64,000 nucleotides of DNA from assembly GCF_014199395.1 (NCBI RefSeq), contig NZ_JACIJM010000001.1, positions 496,001-560,000 on the forward strand, in the 5' to 3' direction. This document shows, one piece after another, positions 54,402-63,220 of the stretch (positions are counted from its first letter, which is position 1; each line of letters starts with the position of its first letter). The position numbers and the translations under genes are program-made. This DNA is from Yoonia ponticola. Lineage in GTDB: Bacteria > Pseudomonadota > Alphaproteobacteria > Rhodobacterales > Rhodobacteraceae. The notes beneath the pieces are model-generated. The model was not told the DNA's origin. It saw only the letters and a list, made by a program, of their open reading frames with translations, and made no database searches.

Positions 54402-54725
54402 ATGACTGTGTTGGATATTGGAAGCAAAGCTGTGAGCCGCCGCTTTTTGGGGCGGCTTTGGGCAGGTCTTAGGCGGTTGGTTCCGGCAGGGAATGCGGGC
54501 CCTCAAGTGGCGCGGCGGACGCCGGATGCTGTCGCGGAATTATATGAATGTGCTGCCCGGATGGAAGACATTGCCTACGATCTGGCCGGGACCGAAAGCG
54601 AGGCGCGTGTGGTGAAGCTTATGCATTTGTCTTGCCACCTTGAAGCGTTCGCGACTGAGATCGCAAAACGGGATGCCCGCGACGTGGCTCATCGCCCGAG
54701 ATCATACATACCAGAGCGGAAATAG
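54402..54725 (+). CDS. Small hypothetical protein
   Basis: A 107-residue basic protein starting MTVLDIGSKAVSRRFLGRLW. The middle part (AVAELYECAARMEDIAYDLA, then EARVVKLMHLSCHLEAFATE) looks like a two-helix bundle. There is no signal peptide, and I recognise no family. ATG 54402 has AGGAAGG upstream. It is divergent from the HTH regulator gene, so the regulator could act on it; that is inference from position. Confidence 0.6.
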   Translation: MTVLDIGSKAVSRRFLGRLWAGLRRLVPAGNAGPQVARRTPDAVAELYECAARMEDIAYDLAGTESEARVVKLMHLSCHLEAFATEIAKRDARDVAHRPRSYIPERK

Positions 54726-54756
54726 CCGCGAGGGGGGGCTGACGAGATTTGGAGAA

Positions 54757-54782
54757 GACGGGGCCGTTGGAAAGGCCCCGTC
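54757..54782. terminator. Terminator between small gene and lysC
   Basis: GACGGGGCC pairs with GGCCCCGTC over an 8-nt loop and is followed by AATTTATT on the + strand. It separates two convergent genes. Confidence 0.75.
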
Positions 54783-54808
54783 AATTTATTGGTAAATGGC
54801 CGTAAAGA

Positions 54809-56047
54809 TCAGGCCGTTTTTTCCAGCTCGAACGCATCATGAAGCGCCTGCACGGCAAGTTCCATGTATTTGCGGTCGATCAGGACCGAGATTTTAATCT
54901 CGGAGGTTGTGATCACCTTGATGTTGATGCCTTCGGCTTGCAGTGATGCGAACATTTTCGCCGCAACACCCGCGTGGGACCGCATCCCGATGCCAACAAC
55001 CGACACTTTGGCCACGCCGTTATCTGTGACAAGGTCGTGGTAGTTGATGTGGCCGGCTTCCATGGCGTCTGCCATTGCCTTTTCCGCACGCACAACCTGA
55101 TCGGTCGGGCAAGAGAAGGTCATGTCGGTGCGACCTTCCTCGGAAATGTTCTGAACGATCATATCGACGTTCACGCCGGCCTCGGCCAATGGGCCAAAGA
55201 TCGCGGCGGCGATGCCCGGGCGGTCAGCCACAGAGATCAGCGTCATTTTTGCTTCGTCACGGCTGTAGGCCACACCTGCTACTGCGTTCTGTTCCATGAT
55301 TTCCTCCTCATCGCAGACGAGCGTTCCGGCGTCGTCCGATGGTTCTTCGAATGATGATAGCACGCGCAGGCGCACTTTGTACCGCATGGCCAGTTCGACC
55401 GACCGTGTTTGCAGGACTTTTGCGCCAAGCGACGCCAGTTCCAGCATTTCCTCAAACGCGATTTTGTCGAGCTTGCGGGCCTTGTCCGTGATGCGTGGGT
55501 CGGTGGTGTAAACCCCGTCCACGTCAGTATAAATATCGCAACGTTCCGCATCAAAAGCGGCGGCAAAAGCCACAGCCGTGGTGTCGGACCCGCCGCGACC
55601 TAGCGTGGTAATCCGGCCTTCGGGGCTGATCCCTTGGAAGCCTGCAACAACCGCGACCTTCATGCCTTCGGCGAATTTGGCGGTGATGTTGTCGGTTGGG
55701 ATTTCTTCGATTCGTGCGGACGAATGGGCTGAGTTGGTTTTCAGCGGCACCTGCCAGCCTTGCCAGCTGCGGGCTGGAATTTCCATTTCCTGCAATCGCA
55801 ATGCCATCAGGCCCGCCGTGACGTTTTCGCCAGACGAGACAATTGCATCATATTCGCGGGCATCATAAAGCGGTGACGTCTCATCCACCCAGCCGACCAA
55901 TTCATTGGTCTTGCCGGACATCGCAGACACGATGACGATGACGTCGTAGCCCTTGGCTACTTCGACGGCGACACGTTTAGAGGCCCGCGCAATGCGGTCG
56001 AGGTTTGCGACGGATGTACCGCCGAATTTCATCACTAGCGTTGGCAT
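54809..56047 (-). CDS. lysC: Aspartate kinase
   Basis: Phosphorylates aspartate, the entry step to lysine, threonine and methionine. The 412-residue protein has the kinase motif VMKFGGTSVANLDRIARASK, the catalytic region LGRGGSDTTAVAFAAA and two C-terminal ACT domains (residues about 265-410) that bind feedback inhibitors. ATG 56047 follows AAAGGAAA; a longer frame to 56077 is not conserved. A double-palindrome element precedes it. Confidence 0.96.
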   Translation of the reverse strand: MPTLVMKFGGTSVANLDRIARASKRVAVEVAKGYDVIVIVSAMSGKTNELVGWVDETSPLYDAREYDAIVSSGENVTAGLMALRLQEMEIPARSWQGWQVPLKTNSAHSSARIEEIPTDNITAKFAEGMKVAVVAGFQGISPEGRITTLGRGGSDTTAVAFAAAFDAERCDIYTDVDGVYTTDPRITDKARKLDKIAFEEMLELASLGAKVLQTRSVELAMRYKVRLRVLSSFEEPSDDAGTLVCDEEEIMEQNAVAGVAYSRDEAKMTLISVADRPGIAAAIFGPLAEAGVNVDMIVQNISEEGRTDMTFSCPTDQVVRAEKAMADAMEAGHINYHDLVTDNGVAKVSVVGIGMRSHAGVAAKMFASLQAEGINIKVITTSEIKISVLIDRKYMELAVQALHDAFELEKTA

Positions 56048-56117
56048 CGCATTTCCTTTGCCCCACCGAAATTTCACGCTTCCTTAGACTGCTGGCAGCA
56101 GGGGGGCAAGCGGGCGA

Positions 56118-56158
56118 CGATTTTTCCAGAAAAATCGGGAAAATTTTCGCGAAAATTT
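56118..56158. repeat. Double-palindrome element, copy 4
   Basis: CGATTTTTCCAGAAAAATCG (56118-56137, 9-bp arms, 2-bp centre) and AAATTTTCGCGAAAATTT (56141-56158, perfect) have centres 22 bp apart. The element lies between the end of the DUF1178 gene and the lysC start. Confidence 0.85.
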
Positions 56159-56170
56159 GGGGTTGAACGC

Positions 56171-56581
56171 TTAGTTGGTTTTTTTGGTCGGCATAAAGGG
56201 CAGGGGTAGAACGGGAATGCCGTCCGCGAGCAGCTGTTTGGTGTCTGCCATCGTCGCTTGACCGTAGATCGCGCGTTCGGGTGCATCGCCCAAATGCATG
56301 GCCCGTGCTTCGGTCGAAAAATCGGTGCCGACGTCAGTGGCGTTGCTTTCCACGTGTTTCTTGAGCTTCGCGATATCGGTGTCTTCGTCGCGCAAGCGGG
56401 GTGCGGTGATTGCATCGGATGTGGCAACTTTGGGTGCCATCAGTGCTTTGCGGATATCGCTGTCGCCGCAGACCGTGCAGTTGACCATATGCGATTTGAG
56501 CAATGTGTCGCAGTCCGTCCCTGACCGGAACCAGCTGTCGAAGGTGTGATCATTGGCGCAGGTCAGATCAAAGCGGATCAT
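56171..56581 (-). CDS. DUF1178 family protein
   Basis: A 136-residue protein of the DUF1178 family, starting MIRFDLTCANDHTFDSWFRS with a zinc-ribbon-like arrangement of cysteines (Cys8, and C-x2-C in VNCTVCGDSDIRKALMAP). The C-terminal half contains the family's GIPVLPLPF segment. It is conserved in alphaproteobacteria with unknown function. It is followed by a double palindrome and then lysC, and preceded by a NUDIX gene on the same strand. Confidence 0.85.
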   Translation of the reverse strand: MIRFDLTCANDHTFDSWFRSGTDCDTLLKSHMVNCTVCGDSDIRKALMAPKVATSDAITAPRLRDEDTDIAKLKKHVESNATDVGTDFSTEARAMHLGDAPERAIYGQATMADTKQLLADGIPVLPLPFMPTKKTN

Positions 56582-56647
56582 GGGGTTTTAGGCTTTCAAA
56601 GCGGGTGCTGTTTTAAAAATAGGGATCGGTGCCCGGATCGCAAGGCC

Positions 56648-57124
56648 CTAACGTTTCACCATCGCGGGCGTAAAGCTGGCGATAATCCGTTTGAGTTCCG
56701 GTTCTTTAACCTTTGACGCGGCTTTTGACAGGCTGACCCATTTGCGGCGACGTTGGTGGGCTTCGGGCCAGTCGCTGTGCACAGCGGTGATTTTGACGGG
56801 ATAGACCAGCGTGATCACCGGTAGCACCTCGGTTCCGATCGTTTTTTGATAGGTGTAGACGCCAAGGCAGCGGTCGTAGGCTTTGCCTGTTAACCCTGCT
56901 TCTTCCCATGCTTCGGTGGCGGCAGCCTGTGCGGGCGTTTGTTTGTGCATGGGCCACCCTTTGGGCAGAATCCAGCGTTTGGTCCGCCGTGTGGTGACAA
57001 TGCAGACCTCGACCTTGTTTTTGCGAACCCGATAACACAGGGCCGCAAATTGCGTCCTGACGTCAGTTTTCCCAACGCGGTTCAGCCTCAGCGGAAGTTG
57101 TTTTGGTTTTATCGCTTTGGGCAT
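56648..57124 (-). CDS. NUDIX hydrolase (paralogue 2)
   Basis: A 158-residue NUDIX protein with the strand RWILPKGWPMHKQTPAQAAA and helix TEAWEEAGLTG that carries the metal-binding glutamates. It shares the WILPKGWP signature and the divergent first half of the NUDIX box with the protein at 9.25 kb, so the two are paralogues of one subgroup. The substrate is probably a polyphosphorylated compound. It is 66 bp upstream of the DUF1178 gene and divergent from the HDAC-like gene with a 33-bp gap. Confidence 0.85.
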   Translation of the reverse strand: MPKAIKPKQLPLRLNRVGKTDVRTQFAALCYRVRKNKVEVCIVTTRRTKRWILPKGWPMHKQTPAQAAATEAWEEAGLTGKAYDRCLGVYTYQKTIGTEVLPVITLVYPVKITAVHSDWPEAHQRRRKWVSLSKAASKVKEPELKRIIASFTPAMVKR

Positions 57125-57157
57125 GGCGCTTTGCGTATCGCGGATTAGGTATAGGCT

Positions 57158-58333
57158 ATGTCAGTTACGTCACATGCGCGGGCACAACACGCAAGCCCGT
57201 TTCAGCCCGTCCCGCCATTGCCCAAGTTGATTGGCCACGAGATTTATCGCGGGTCCAGTTACGGGGCGCATCATCCGTTACGTGTGCCGCGTGTGTCCAC
57301 CGTGCTGGATCTGACCCGCGCGCTGGGGTGGTTGCCGCGTGAGCAGTTCGTGCAAAGCCCGCGTGCAAAGCCGTCTGCATTGACCGCATTTCACACACCC
57401 GCTTATCTCGCCGCACTCGTCGCGGCTGAGGCGAGCCAAAGCGTGACGGACCCGATCAAGCAACGCCACGCATTGGGAACACCATCAAACCCTGTCTATA
57501 CCGAGATGTTTCGCAGGCCTGCGACGGGCGCTGGTGCGTCCTTATTGGCAGGGGAAATGCTCGCACGTGGCGGCATCATCTATTCGCCTGCGGGTGGCAC
57601 CCATCACGGGATGCCGGACCGCGCGAACGGGTTTTGTTATTTGAATGATCCGGTGTTCGCGATCCAGTCGCTGCGCCGGAACGGCGCGCGAAAGGTCGCG
57701 TATATCGACATTGACGCGCATCATCCCGACGGGGTGGAACATGCCTTTGCGGATGATCCTGATACGCTGCTGATTTCGACGCATGAGGAAAATCGCTGGC
57801 CACGCACGGGGGCTGTGACGGATGTGGGTGCGGGGCAAGTGTGGAATATCCCGTTGCCTGCGGGTGTCGGAGATGACGTGGCCGCACTTGTGCGCGATGC
57901 GGTGATCCTTCCGGTGGTTGATGCGTTCCAGCCCGATGCGATTGTGTTGCAATGCGGCGCCGATGCCGTTCTCGAAGACCCGCAATCGCGGATGGCGTGG
58001 TCAAATCAGGCACATTGGACCTTTGTCGCAATGTTGAAAACCATGGCCCCGCGTTATCTGGTACTAGGCGGTGGGGGCTATAATCCGTGGTCTGTCGGAC
58101 GCTGCTGGGCTGGTGTCTGGGCTGTGCTGAATGGCTTCGACGTGCCCGAAGTCCTGCCCGAAGCGGCGCAGGATGTGTTGCGCGGGCTGACATGGGAAGG
58201 CCAAAAGCGGGTCAAACAGCCGCCCGAACATTGGTTAACGACCTTGGCCGACGATCCACGCCACGGTGCTATCCCCGACGAGGTTCGCGTCCGTGTGTTG
58301 ACGTTGCAAGAGAGGTTGAAGCGATGGATCTAG
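57158..58333 (+). CDS. Histone deacetylase-family protein (AcuC-like)
   Basis: A 391-residue zinc amidohydrolase of the class I HDAC/AcuC type. The active-site His pair is in PAGGTHHGMPD, zinc ligands are in AYIDIDAHHPDGVE (Asp, His) and QCGADAVLEDP (Asp), and the Tyr is in GGGGYNPW. AcuC-type enzymes deacetylate proteins such as acetyl-CoA synthetase, or small acetylated amines. modA starts 37 bp downstream on the same strand, so it may be transcribed with the molybdate transporter. It differs from the class II-like enzyme at 27.6 kb. Confidence 0.9.
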   Translation: MSVTSHARAQHASPFQPVPPLPKLIGHEIYRGSSYGAHHPLRVPRVSTVLDLTRALGWLPREQFVQSPRAKPSALTAFHTPAYLAALVAAEASQSVTDPIKQRHALGTPSNPVYTEMFRRPATGAGASLLAGEMLARGGIIYSPAGGTHHGMPDRANGFCYLNDPVFAIQSLRRNGARKVAYIDIDAHHPDGVEHAFADDPDTLLISTHEENRWPRTGAVTDVGAGQVWNIPLPAGVGDDVAALVRDAVILPVVDAFQPDAIVLQCGADAVLEDPQSRMAWSNQAHWTFVAMLKTMAPRYLVLGGGGYNPWSVGRCWAGVWAVLNGFDVPEVLPEAAQDVLRGLTWEGQKRVKQPPEHWLTTLADDPRHGAIPDEVRVRVLTLQERLKRWI

Positions 58334-58370
58334 GCTTGTCAGGTTGGATTACAATCCGGATAAGGTTTCT

Positions 58371-59105
58371 ATGCGTTTGATGTTCCTCTGCCTTTTGTGC
58401 TGCGTGATGCCGATCAAAGCCTTGGCTGACGATCTGGTTGTCTTCGCGGCTGCCAGCCTCAAAGGGCCGCTGGACGCGATTGCAGCGGATTTTGGCGACG
58501 TGGTGGTGTCTTATGGCGGCAGCGGCACATTGGCGCGGCAGGTGTCACAAGGCGCCCCTGCGGACGTTGTTTTGCTGGCGAATGCAGCCTGGATGGACGT
58601 GCTCGTGGCAGACGAATGGGTCGCAACGGCGGTCCCGTTTGTGGGCAATGCGTTGGTGATTGTCGGACAACCGGACGCCGATGAAGTCGCGTTAACGCCT
58701 GATGGATTAACCACGGCGCTGGGCGGCGGGCGGATCGCGATGGGCTTTACGAACAGCGTGCCTGCGGGGATCTACGGGAAAGTGGCGTTAGAGGCGCTGG
58801 GCCTGTGGGAAACGGTAGCACCACGCGTTGTCGAAGTGGATAATGTGCGGGCGGCGTTGAATCTTGTCGCACGTGGCGAGGTCCCGATTGGCGTTGTTTA
58901 TCAAAGTGATGCGCTGATTGTACCAGAGTTGGAAATCGTCGCGCGGTTTCCCCGCGATAGCCATCCAGAGATCGCGTATTTCGCAGGTGTCACGGCGCAG
59001 GCGACACATCCAAAGGCCGCAAAGTTTATAGCATTTCTAGGGACCGAGGCGGCGCAGAAAGCGTTGTCTGACGCGGGTTTCTGCACCGATCGTCAACGGT
59101 GCTAA
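58371..59105 (+). CDS. modA: Molybdate ABC transporter, periplasmic binding protein
   Basis: Binds molybdate or tungstate in the periplasm. The 244-residue precursor has a signal peptide (MRLMFLCLLCCVMPIKALA, cleavage before DDLVVF) and ModA motifs VFAAASLKGPLDAIA, SYGGSGTLARQVSQGAPADV and GVVYQSDA. The ATG at 58371 has TAAGG five bases upstream. It is followed by modB (3-bp gap) and modC (4-bp overlap). No Moco riboswitch or ModE gene is visible; the leader is only 37 bp. Confidence 0.94.
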   Translation: MRLMFLCLLCCVMPIKALADDLVVFAAASLKGPLDAIAADFGDVVVSYGGSGTLARQVSQGAPADVVLLANAAWMDVLVADEWVATAVPFVGNALVIVGQPDADEVALTPDGLTTALGGGRIAMGFTNSVPAGIYGKVALEALGLWETVAPRVVEVDNVRAALNLVARGEVPIGVVYQSDALIVPELEIVARFPRDSHPEIAYFAGVTAQATHPKAAKFIAFLGTEAAQKALSDAGFCTDRQRC

Positions 59106-59108
59106 TGT

Positions 59109-59798
59109 ATGCAGTTTGATCCGGCATTTTGGGGGATTGTAACGCTTTCTTTACGGATTGCGGCTACAGCAACGATGATCGCATTGCCGCTGGCTGTGGC
59201 CGTCGCATGGTTGCTTGCGCGGCGTCAGTTTTGGGGGCACCGCATTGTAAACGGGTTAGTGCATTTGCCGCTGGTTTTGCCGCCTGTGGTGACGGGCTAC
59301 CTGTTGTTAATCGTGTTTGGCCGCAACGGGCCCGTTGGTGGCGTGCTGTACAAACTGTTTGGCGTGACTTTAGCGTTCAACTGGACTGGGGCTGCGTTGG
59401 CGGCAGGGATCATGGCATTTCCGCTGATGGTACGGGCAATCCGGTTGGGATTCGAGGCAGTCGATAGCGGGATTGAAGCTGCCGCTGCGACCTTGGGCGC
59501 ATCGCCGCGCCGCGTCTTTTTAACGGTGACATTGCCGTTGATTGCACCCGGCATTTTGGCGGGAACGGTGTTAGGTTTTGCCAAGGCGCTGGGCGAATTC
59601 GGCGCAACGATTACCTTTGTCGCAGCCATTCCAGGGCAGACCCAAACGATCCCATCAGCGATCTACGGGCTGCTTCAAGTTCCAGGCCAAGAGGGGGCTG
59701 TCGTGTGGTTGGTCGCGGTGTCGGTGGTGCTGGCGATGGGCGCGTTAATCGTGTCCGAGTGGCTGGCGACACGGATGACAAAAAGGCTGGCGGCATGA
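59109..59798 (+). CDS. modB: Molybdate ABC transporter permease
   Basis: Inner-membrane channel of the molybdate importer. The 229-residue protein has about five transmembrane segments and the permease EAA loop AAAATLGASPRRVFLTVTLP followed by GFAKALGEFGATI, typical of ModB. It starts 3 bp after modA and its stop overlaps the modC start (ATGA), so subunit synthesis is coupled. Confidence 0.95.
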   Translation: MQFDPAFWGIVTLSLRIAATATMIALPLAVAVAWLLARRQFWGHRIVNGLVHLPLVLPPVVTGYLLLIVFGRNGPVGGVLYKLFGVTLAFNWTGAALAAGIMAFPLMVRAIRLGFEAVDSGIEAAAATLGASPRRVFLTVTLPLIAPGILAGTVLGFAKALGEFGATITFVAAIPGQTQTIPSAIYGLLQVPGQEGAVVWLVAVSVVLAMGALIVSEWLATRMTKRLAA

Positions 59799-60841
59799 TG
59801 CTGCAGGTCGATATTCAAGCGCGGATCGGCGAGTTGGATTTGGACATTCAGATGGATGTGCCTGCTGGCGTGACCGTCTTGTTTGGCCCGTCTGGTGCGG
59901 GAAAAACGACAGTGACTAATGCGATTGCAGGGCTGTTTAGGCCCGACAGTGGGCAGATAAAACTGGGCGATAAAGTGCTGTTTGACGGGCGACAAAACGT
60001 GCCGCCACATCACCGTCTGATGGGCTATGTGTTTCAAGATGCACGCCTTTTTCCGCATTACACCGTGCGGCAGAACCTGACCTATGGTGGAAACCACGAC
60101 TTTGACCAGATCGTCGATGTGCTGGGGTTGGGCGAGCTGCTGGCCCGCAGGCCAGCGGGCTTGTCAGGTGGTGAAAAACAACGTGTCGCACTGGGGCGCG
60201 CGTTGATGTCGAACCCCAAACTGTTGTTGATGGATGAACCGCTTGCCGCGCTCGATGGTCCGCGCAAATCAGAGGTGTTGCCCTTTATCGCAGAGATCGC
60301 GGCGACGCGAAATTTACCTGTCATTTACGTCACCCACGCCATGGCCGAGGTCACGCAATTAGCCGACCAATTGGTGCTGATCGACAATGGCAAGGTCGCG
60401 CACAAGGGGCCTGTGATCGACGTTCTGGCCGATCCGATCGCGGCGAAATACTTTGCAAAGCGGGACGCGGGCGCGTTGATCGAATGCGTCGTCGAACGGC
60501 ACGACATCGACGAAGGTATCACCGTTTTGGCCTCTGGCGCTGGGCCCATTTTATTGCCCGGGCAGGTGGGGCGCGTCGGCGTTGGGTTGCGGCTGCTGAT
60601 ACCTGCGCAAGATGTGATGCTATCGAAAACAGCGCTGCAAGGTCAGTCCGCGTTAAACATGATCGAGGCGGTCATCGACGACATCAAATCGCTACCGAAC
60701 GGAAATTTGGCAGTGATTTTACAGGCGAAAGAACTGCCGATTTGGGCGGAACTGACGCCGTTGTCGGTCAGGAAGTTAGGATTTGAAGCGGGGCAAAACG
60801 TCTTTGCGATCTTCAAAGCGACCGCCGTGGGGCCAGTTTAA
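59795..60841 (+). CDS. modC: Molybdate ABC transporter ATP-binding protein
   Basis: ATPase of the molybdate importer. The 348-residue protein has Walker A LFGPSGAGKTTVTNAIAG, Q-loop YVFQDARLFPH, signature LSGGEKQRVALGRALM, Walker B KLLLMDEPLAALD, and a C-terminal MOP/TOBE domain (residues about 285-345) that can bind molybdate for feedback control. The start overlaps the modB stop (ATGATG at 59795). Its stop overlaps that of the convergent GST gene through TTAA. Confidence 0.95.
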   Translation: MMLQVDIQARIGELDLDIQMDVPAGVTVLFGPSGAGKTTVTNAIAGLFRPDSGQIKLGDKVLFDGRQNVPPHHRLMGYVFQDARLFPHYTVRQNLTYGGNHDFDQIVDVLGLGELLARRPAGLSGGEKQRVALGRALMSNPKLLLMDEPLAALDGPRKSEVLPFIAEIAATRNLPVIYVTHAMAEVTQLADQLVLIDNGKVAHKGPVIDVLADPIAAKYFAKRDAGALIECVVERHDIDEGITVLASGAGPILLPGQVGRVGVGLRLLIPAQDVMLSKTALQGQSALNMIEAVIDDIKSLPNGNLAVILQAKELPIWAELTPLSVRKLGFEAGQNVFAIFKATAVGPV

Positions 60842-61488
60842 GCAGGCGCTTTGGCTTTTTCGAGATAGGCGTCCATCGCAGGTTTATACGCGATTAACTC
60901 TTTTGCGACCTCGGCATAACCGCGCAAGCGGGCGTCATAGGCCAGCACCGCGTCGGGCCATGTGATCGGCAAATCGATCGCGGTCTCAAAGGCTCTGATC
61001 CATGCGAACGTCACCGCAAATCCGCAGTCGCACATCCAGAGCGTGTCGCGGTCCAATGGGTCGCTGGATAGCAGCACGGCAAGCGAGGCGAGGTGTTTGG
61101 AAATCGCCGCGCCGCCCGCGTTCACAGCGTCGATGTTGCGGGTTCCGTAGGCGACCTGTGGGTAAATCGCACGCACGGCGGGCTCTAGTCGCGTGTCGTG
61201 CATCCGGCTTTTTTCGCGCGCTTTAGCGCGAAGTTGCACGGTTTCAGGTAGCATTGGAACGTCTGGAAACGCCTCTTCAATGTATTCAGCGATGGCTTCA
61301 GAGTCGGCTAAAACCAGATCGCCGTGGATCATTGCGGGCAGGTTTCCTGATGGGATCAGTGCCTTATACTCCGCCGATCCGTAGCCGCCCGGAGGTGGCA
61401 GTTCGGTAAATGCCACGCCCTTGTGACGCATCAAAATCCGCAGTTTTGCATTATAAACCGAGACGGGAACAGCGTAGATCGTCAGCAT
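60838..61488 (-). CDS. Glutathione S-transferase family protein
   Basis: A 216-residue GST: thioredoxin-like N-domain (MLTIYAVPVSVYNAKLRILM, with the cis-Pro region SGNLPAMIHG and the glutathione-contact LADSEAIAEYIEEAFPD) and an all-helical C-domain. The substrate is unknown. ATG 61488 starts the conserved part. It lies 67 bp downstream of the amino-acid binding protein gene on the same strand, with a 14-bp stem-loop between them. Confidence 0.88.
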   Translation of the reverse strand: MLTIYAVPVSVYNAKLRILMRHKGVAFTELPPPGGYGSAEYKALIPSGNLPAMIHGDLVLADSEAIAEYIEEAFPDVPMLPETVQLRAKAREKSRMHDTRLEPAVRAIYPQVAYGTRNIDAVNAGGAAISKHLASLAVLLSSDPLDRDTLWMCDCGFAVTFAWIRAFETAIDLPITWPDAVLAYDARLRGYAEVAKELIAYKPAMDAYLEKAKAPA

Positions 61489-61504
61489 TTTCAAGCCCTC
61501 ATGA

Positions 61505-61538
61505 CTAAGGCTGGATATGTCCAAATATCCAGCCTTAG
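61505..61538 (-). other. 14-bp stem-loop between binding-protein gene and GST gene
   Basis: CTAAGGCTGGATAT pairs perfectly with ATATCCAGCCTTAG over a 6-nt loop. There is no T-run on either side. It lies 16 bp after the binding-protein stop codon and 16 bp before the GST start. Such intercistronic hairpins protect binding-protein messages in several ABC operons. Confidence 0.7.
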
Positions 61539-61554
61539 GTTCGAAAAGTATAAT

Positions 61555-62334
61555 TTATTCAGCCAAAAGCTGCCATTTCACGCCCAGTTCATCGAAAAAT
61601 CCCTGTTCTTGCTTCAGGGTAATCCATGTGTTGACGTAGTTAATCCAAACCTGATCGTCTTGGCGCATCAACATCGCGATGGGCGTGGGCGCACGGCCTG
61701 CGTCAACTGGGACGATCATCAATTGGTCGTATTGCGCGACTAGTTTGTTGGCCTCGACGTTCGATGTGATGCTGGCATCAGCGCGACCGACGAGTACTTC
61801 TTGGAAGTCACGCGCAGGCGCTTCGACGATGCGGTGCTCGGCGTCGGGAAAGAATTCTTTGATCTGGGTTTCTTGTGTCGTGCCGAGCGTGGCCGCGACG
61901 GATACGTCAGCCATGTTCAGGTCTTCCCACGATGTAAAGCGTTCAGCGTTTTCGGTTAACGTCAAAGGCACGGTCGTCAGCGAGAAATAGGTGTCGGAAT
62001 AACCCGCAGCCTTGGCGCGCGATGGCGAAACCGAGGCCGATCCGGTGATGTGGTACTGTCCGGACGTCACGCCGCTGACCAAAGTTTTCCAGTCGGTCGC
62101 GACAAATTCAACCTCGACGCCCAAATCGGCGGCAAGTTCGGTCATCACGTCAATGTCGTAGCCTGTGTACGAATTTGTGGCGACGTCTTTCATCGTCATC
62201 GGGTTCCAGTCGCCAGTCGTGCCGACTTTGAGCACGCCTTCGCTGAGGATATCGTTCAACGCAGATTGGGCTGTTGCCGACACGGTGCTGGCTGCCAAAA
62301 CGGCAGTCGCGGCAACAATTTTAAAGAATTTCAT
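61555..62334 (-). CDS. Family 3 periplasmic solute-binding protein (polar amino acid/PheC-like)
   Basis: A 259-residue periplasmic protein with a signal peptide (MKFFKIVAATAVLAASTVSA then TAQ). The mature part LNDILSEGVLKVGTTGDWNP and YTGYDIDVMTELAADLGVEV is the amino-acid-binding family 3 fold. LNDILSEGVLKVGTTGDW is close to the start of PheC, the cyclohexadienyl dehydratase that evolved from this fold, so enzyme activity is an alternative. Its divergent position next to an amino-acid ABC ATPase and permease favours a transport role. Confidence 0.85.
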   Translation of the reverse strand: MKFFKIVAATAVLAASTVSATAQSALNDILSEGVLKVGTTGDWNPMTMKDVATNSYTGYDIDVMTELAADLGVEVEFVATDWKTLVSGVTSGQYHITGSASVSPSRAKAAGYSDTYFSLTTVPLTLTENAERFTSWEDLNMADVSVAATLGTTQETQIKEFFPDAEHRIVEAPARDFQEVLVGRADASITSNVEANKLVAQYDQLMIVPVDAGRAPTPIAMLMRQDDQVWINYVNTWITLKQEQGFFDELGVKWQLLAE

Positions 62335-62460
62335 GGGGTTTCCCTTTTCGTTTGAACGTTGATACCTAGTTTGCCTTACACAAACGGCAATGCAAAGAGG
62401 TGACGCTTTGATCTTGCTCCACTCACGGTCACTGCTGCGTGATCAGATCAAGGACACCGA

Positions 62461-63210
62461 ATGAGCGACCCCCAAACGCCGATTATCTCAATGCGGAACG
62501 TGTCGAAATTCTTTGGCGATTTCCAAGCCTTGCGAGACGTTAACCTTGATGTAAGGCTCGGTGAGCGTGTGGTGATTTGCGGCCCGTCGGGGTCGGGGAA
62601 ATCGACGTTAATCCGTTGTATTAACCGTCTAGAGGCGCATGAATCTGGCGAAATTATTGTGGATGGGACGGTGTTAACCGATAACCCCAAAAACCTTGAT
62701 AAAATTCGCGGCAATGTTGGGATGGTTTTTCAGCAATTCAATTTGTTTCCGCATTTGACCGTGATTGATAACCTGACGCTTGGTCCGCGGCGTGTGCTGG
62801 GTCTGTCAGACGCGGATGCAAAGTCGCGTGCGATGAAATATCTGGAACGCGTCCAAATCCCTGATCAGGCAGACAAATTTCCACGTCAATTGTCCGGTGG
62901 GCAGCAGCAACGCGTAGCAATTGCACGGTCATTATGTATGGAGCCGCGGATTTTGTTGTTCGACGAACCGACGTCCGCGCTTGACCCTGAAATGATCGCG
63001 GAAGTGTTGGAAGTGATGACAGAATTGGCTGCGTCGGGCATGACGATGATCGTCGTGACCCATGAAATGGGATTTGCCCGACGGGTCGCGGACACGATGG
63101 TATTCATGGATAAGGGCGAAATCGTCGAAACCGGCGCACCAGAAGACGTGTTCACCGCGCCGAAATCCAAACGCTTTGGCACCTTCCTTCAGCAAATTTT
63201 GAACCACTAA
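62461..63210 (+). CDS. Polar amino acid ABC transporter ATP-binding protein
   Basis: A 249-residue GlnQ/HisP-type ATPase: Walker [22 protein letters not shown]-loop [14 protein letters not shown], signature [15 protein letters not shown], Walker [16 protein letters not shown] and the His-loop VVTHEMGFA. It energises amino-acid import together with the permease that starts 11 bp downstream and, probably, the divergent binding protein 126 bp to the left. The specific amino acid is not resolvable. Confidence 0.95.
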   Translation: MSDPQTPIISMRNVSKFFGDFQALRDVNLDVRLGERVVICGPSGSGKSTLIRCINRLEAHESGEIIVDGTVLTDNPKNLDKIRGNVGMVFQQFNLFPHLTVIDNLTLGPRRVLGLSDADAKSRAMKYLERVQIPDQADKFPRQLSGGQQQRVAIARSLCMEPRILLFDEPTSALDPEMIAEVLEVMTELAASGMTMIVVTHEMGFARRVADTMVFMDKGEIVETGAPEDVFTAPKSKRFGTFLQQILNH

Positions 63211-63220
63211 AGGCGTGATG

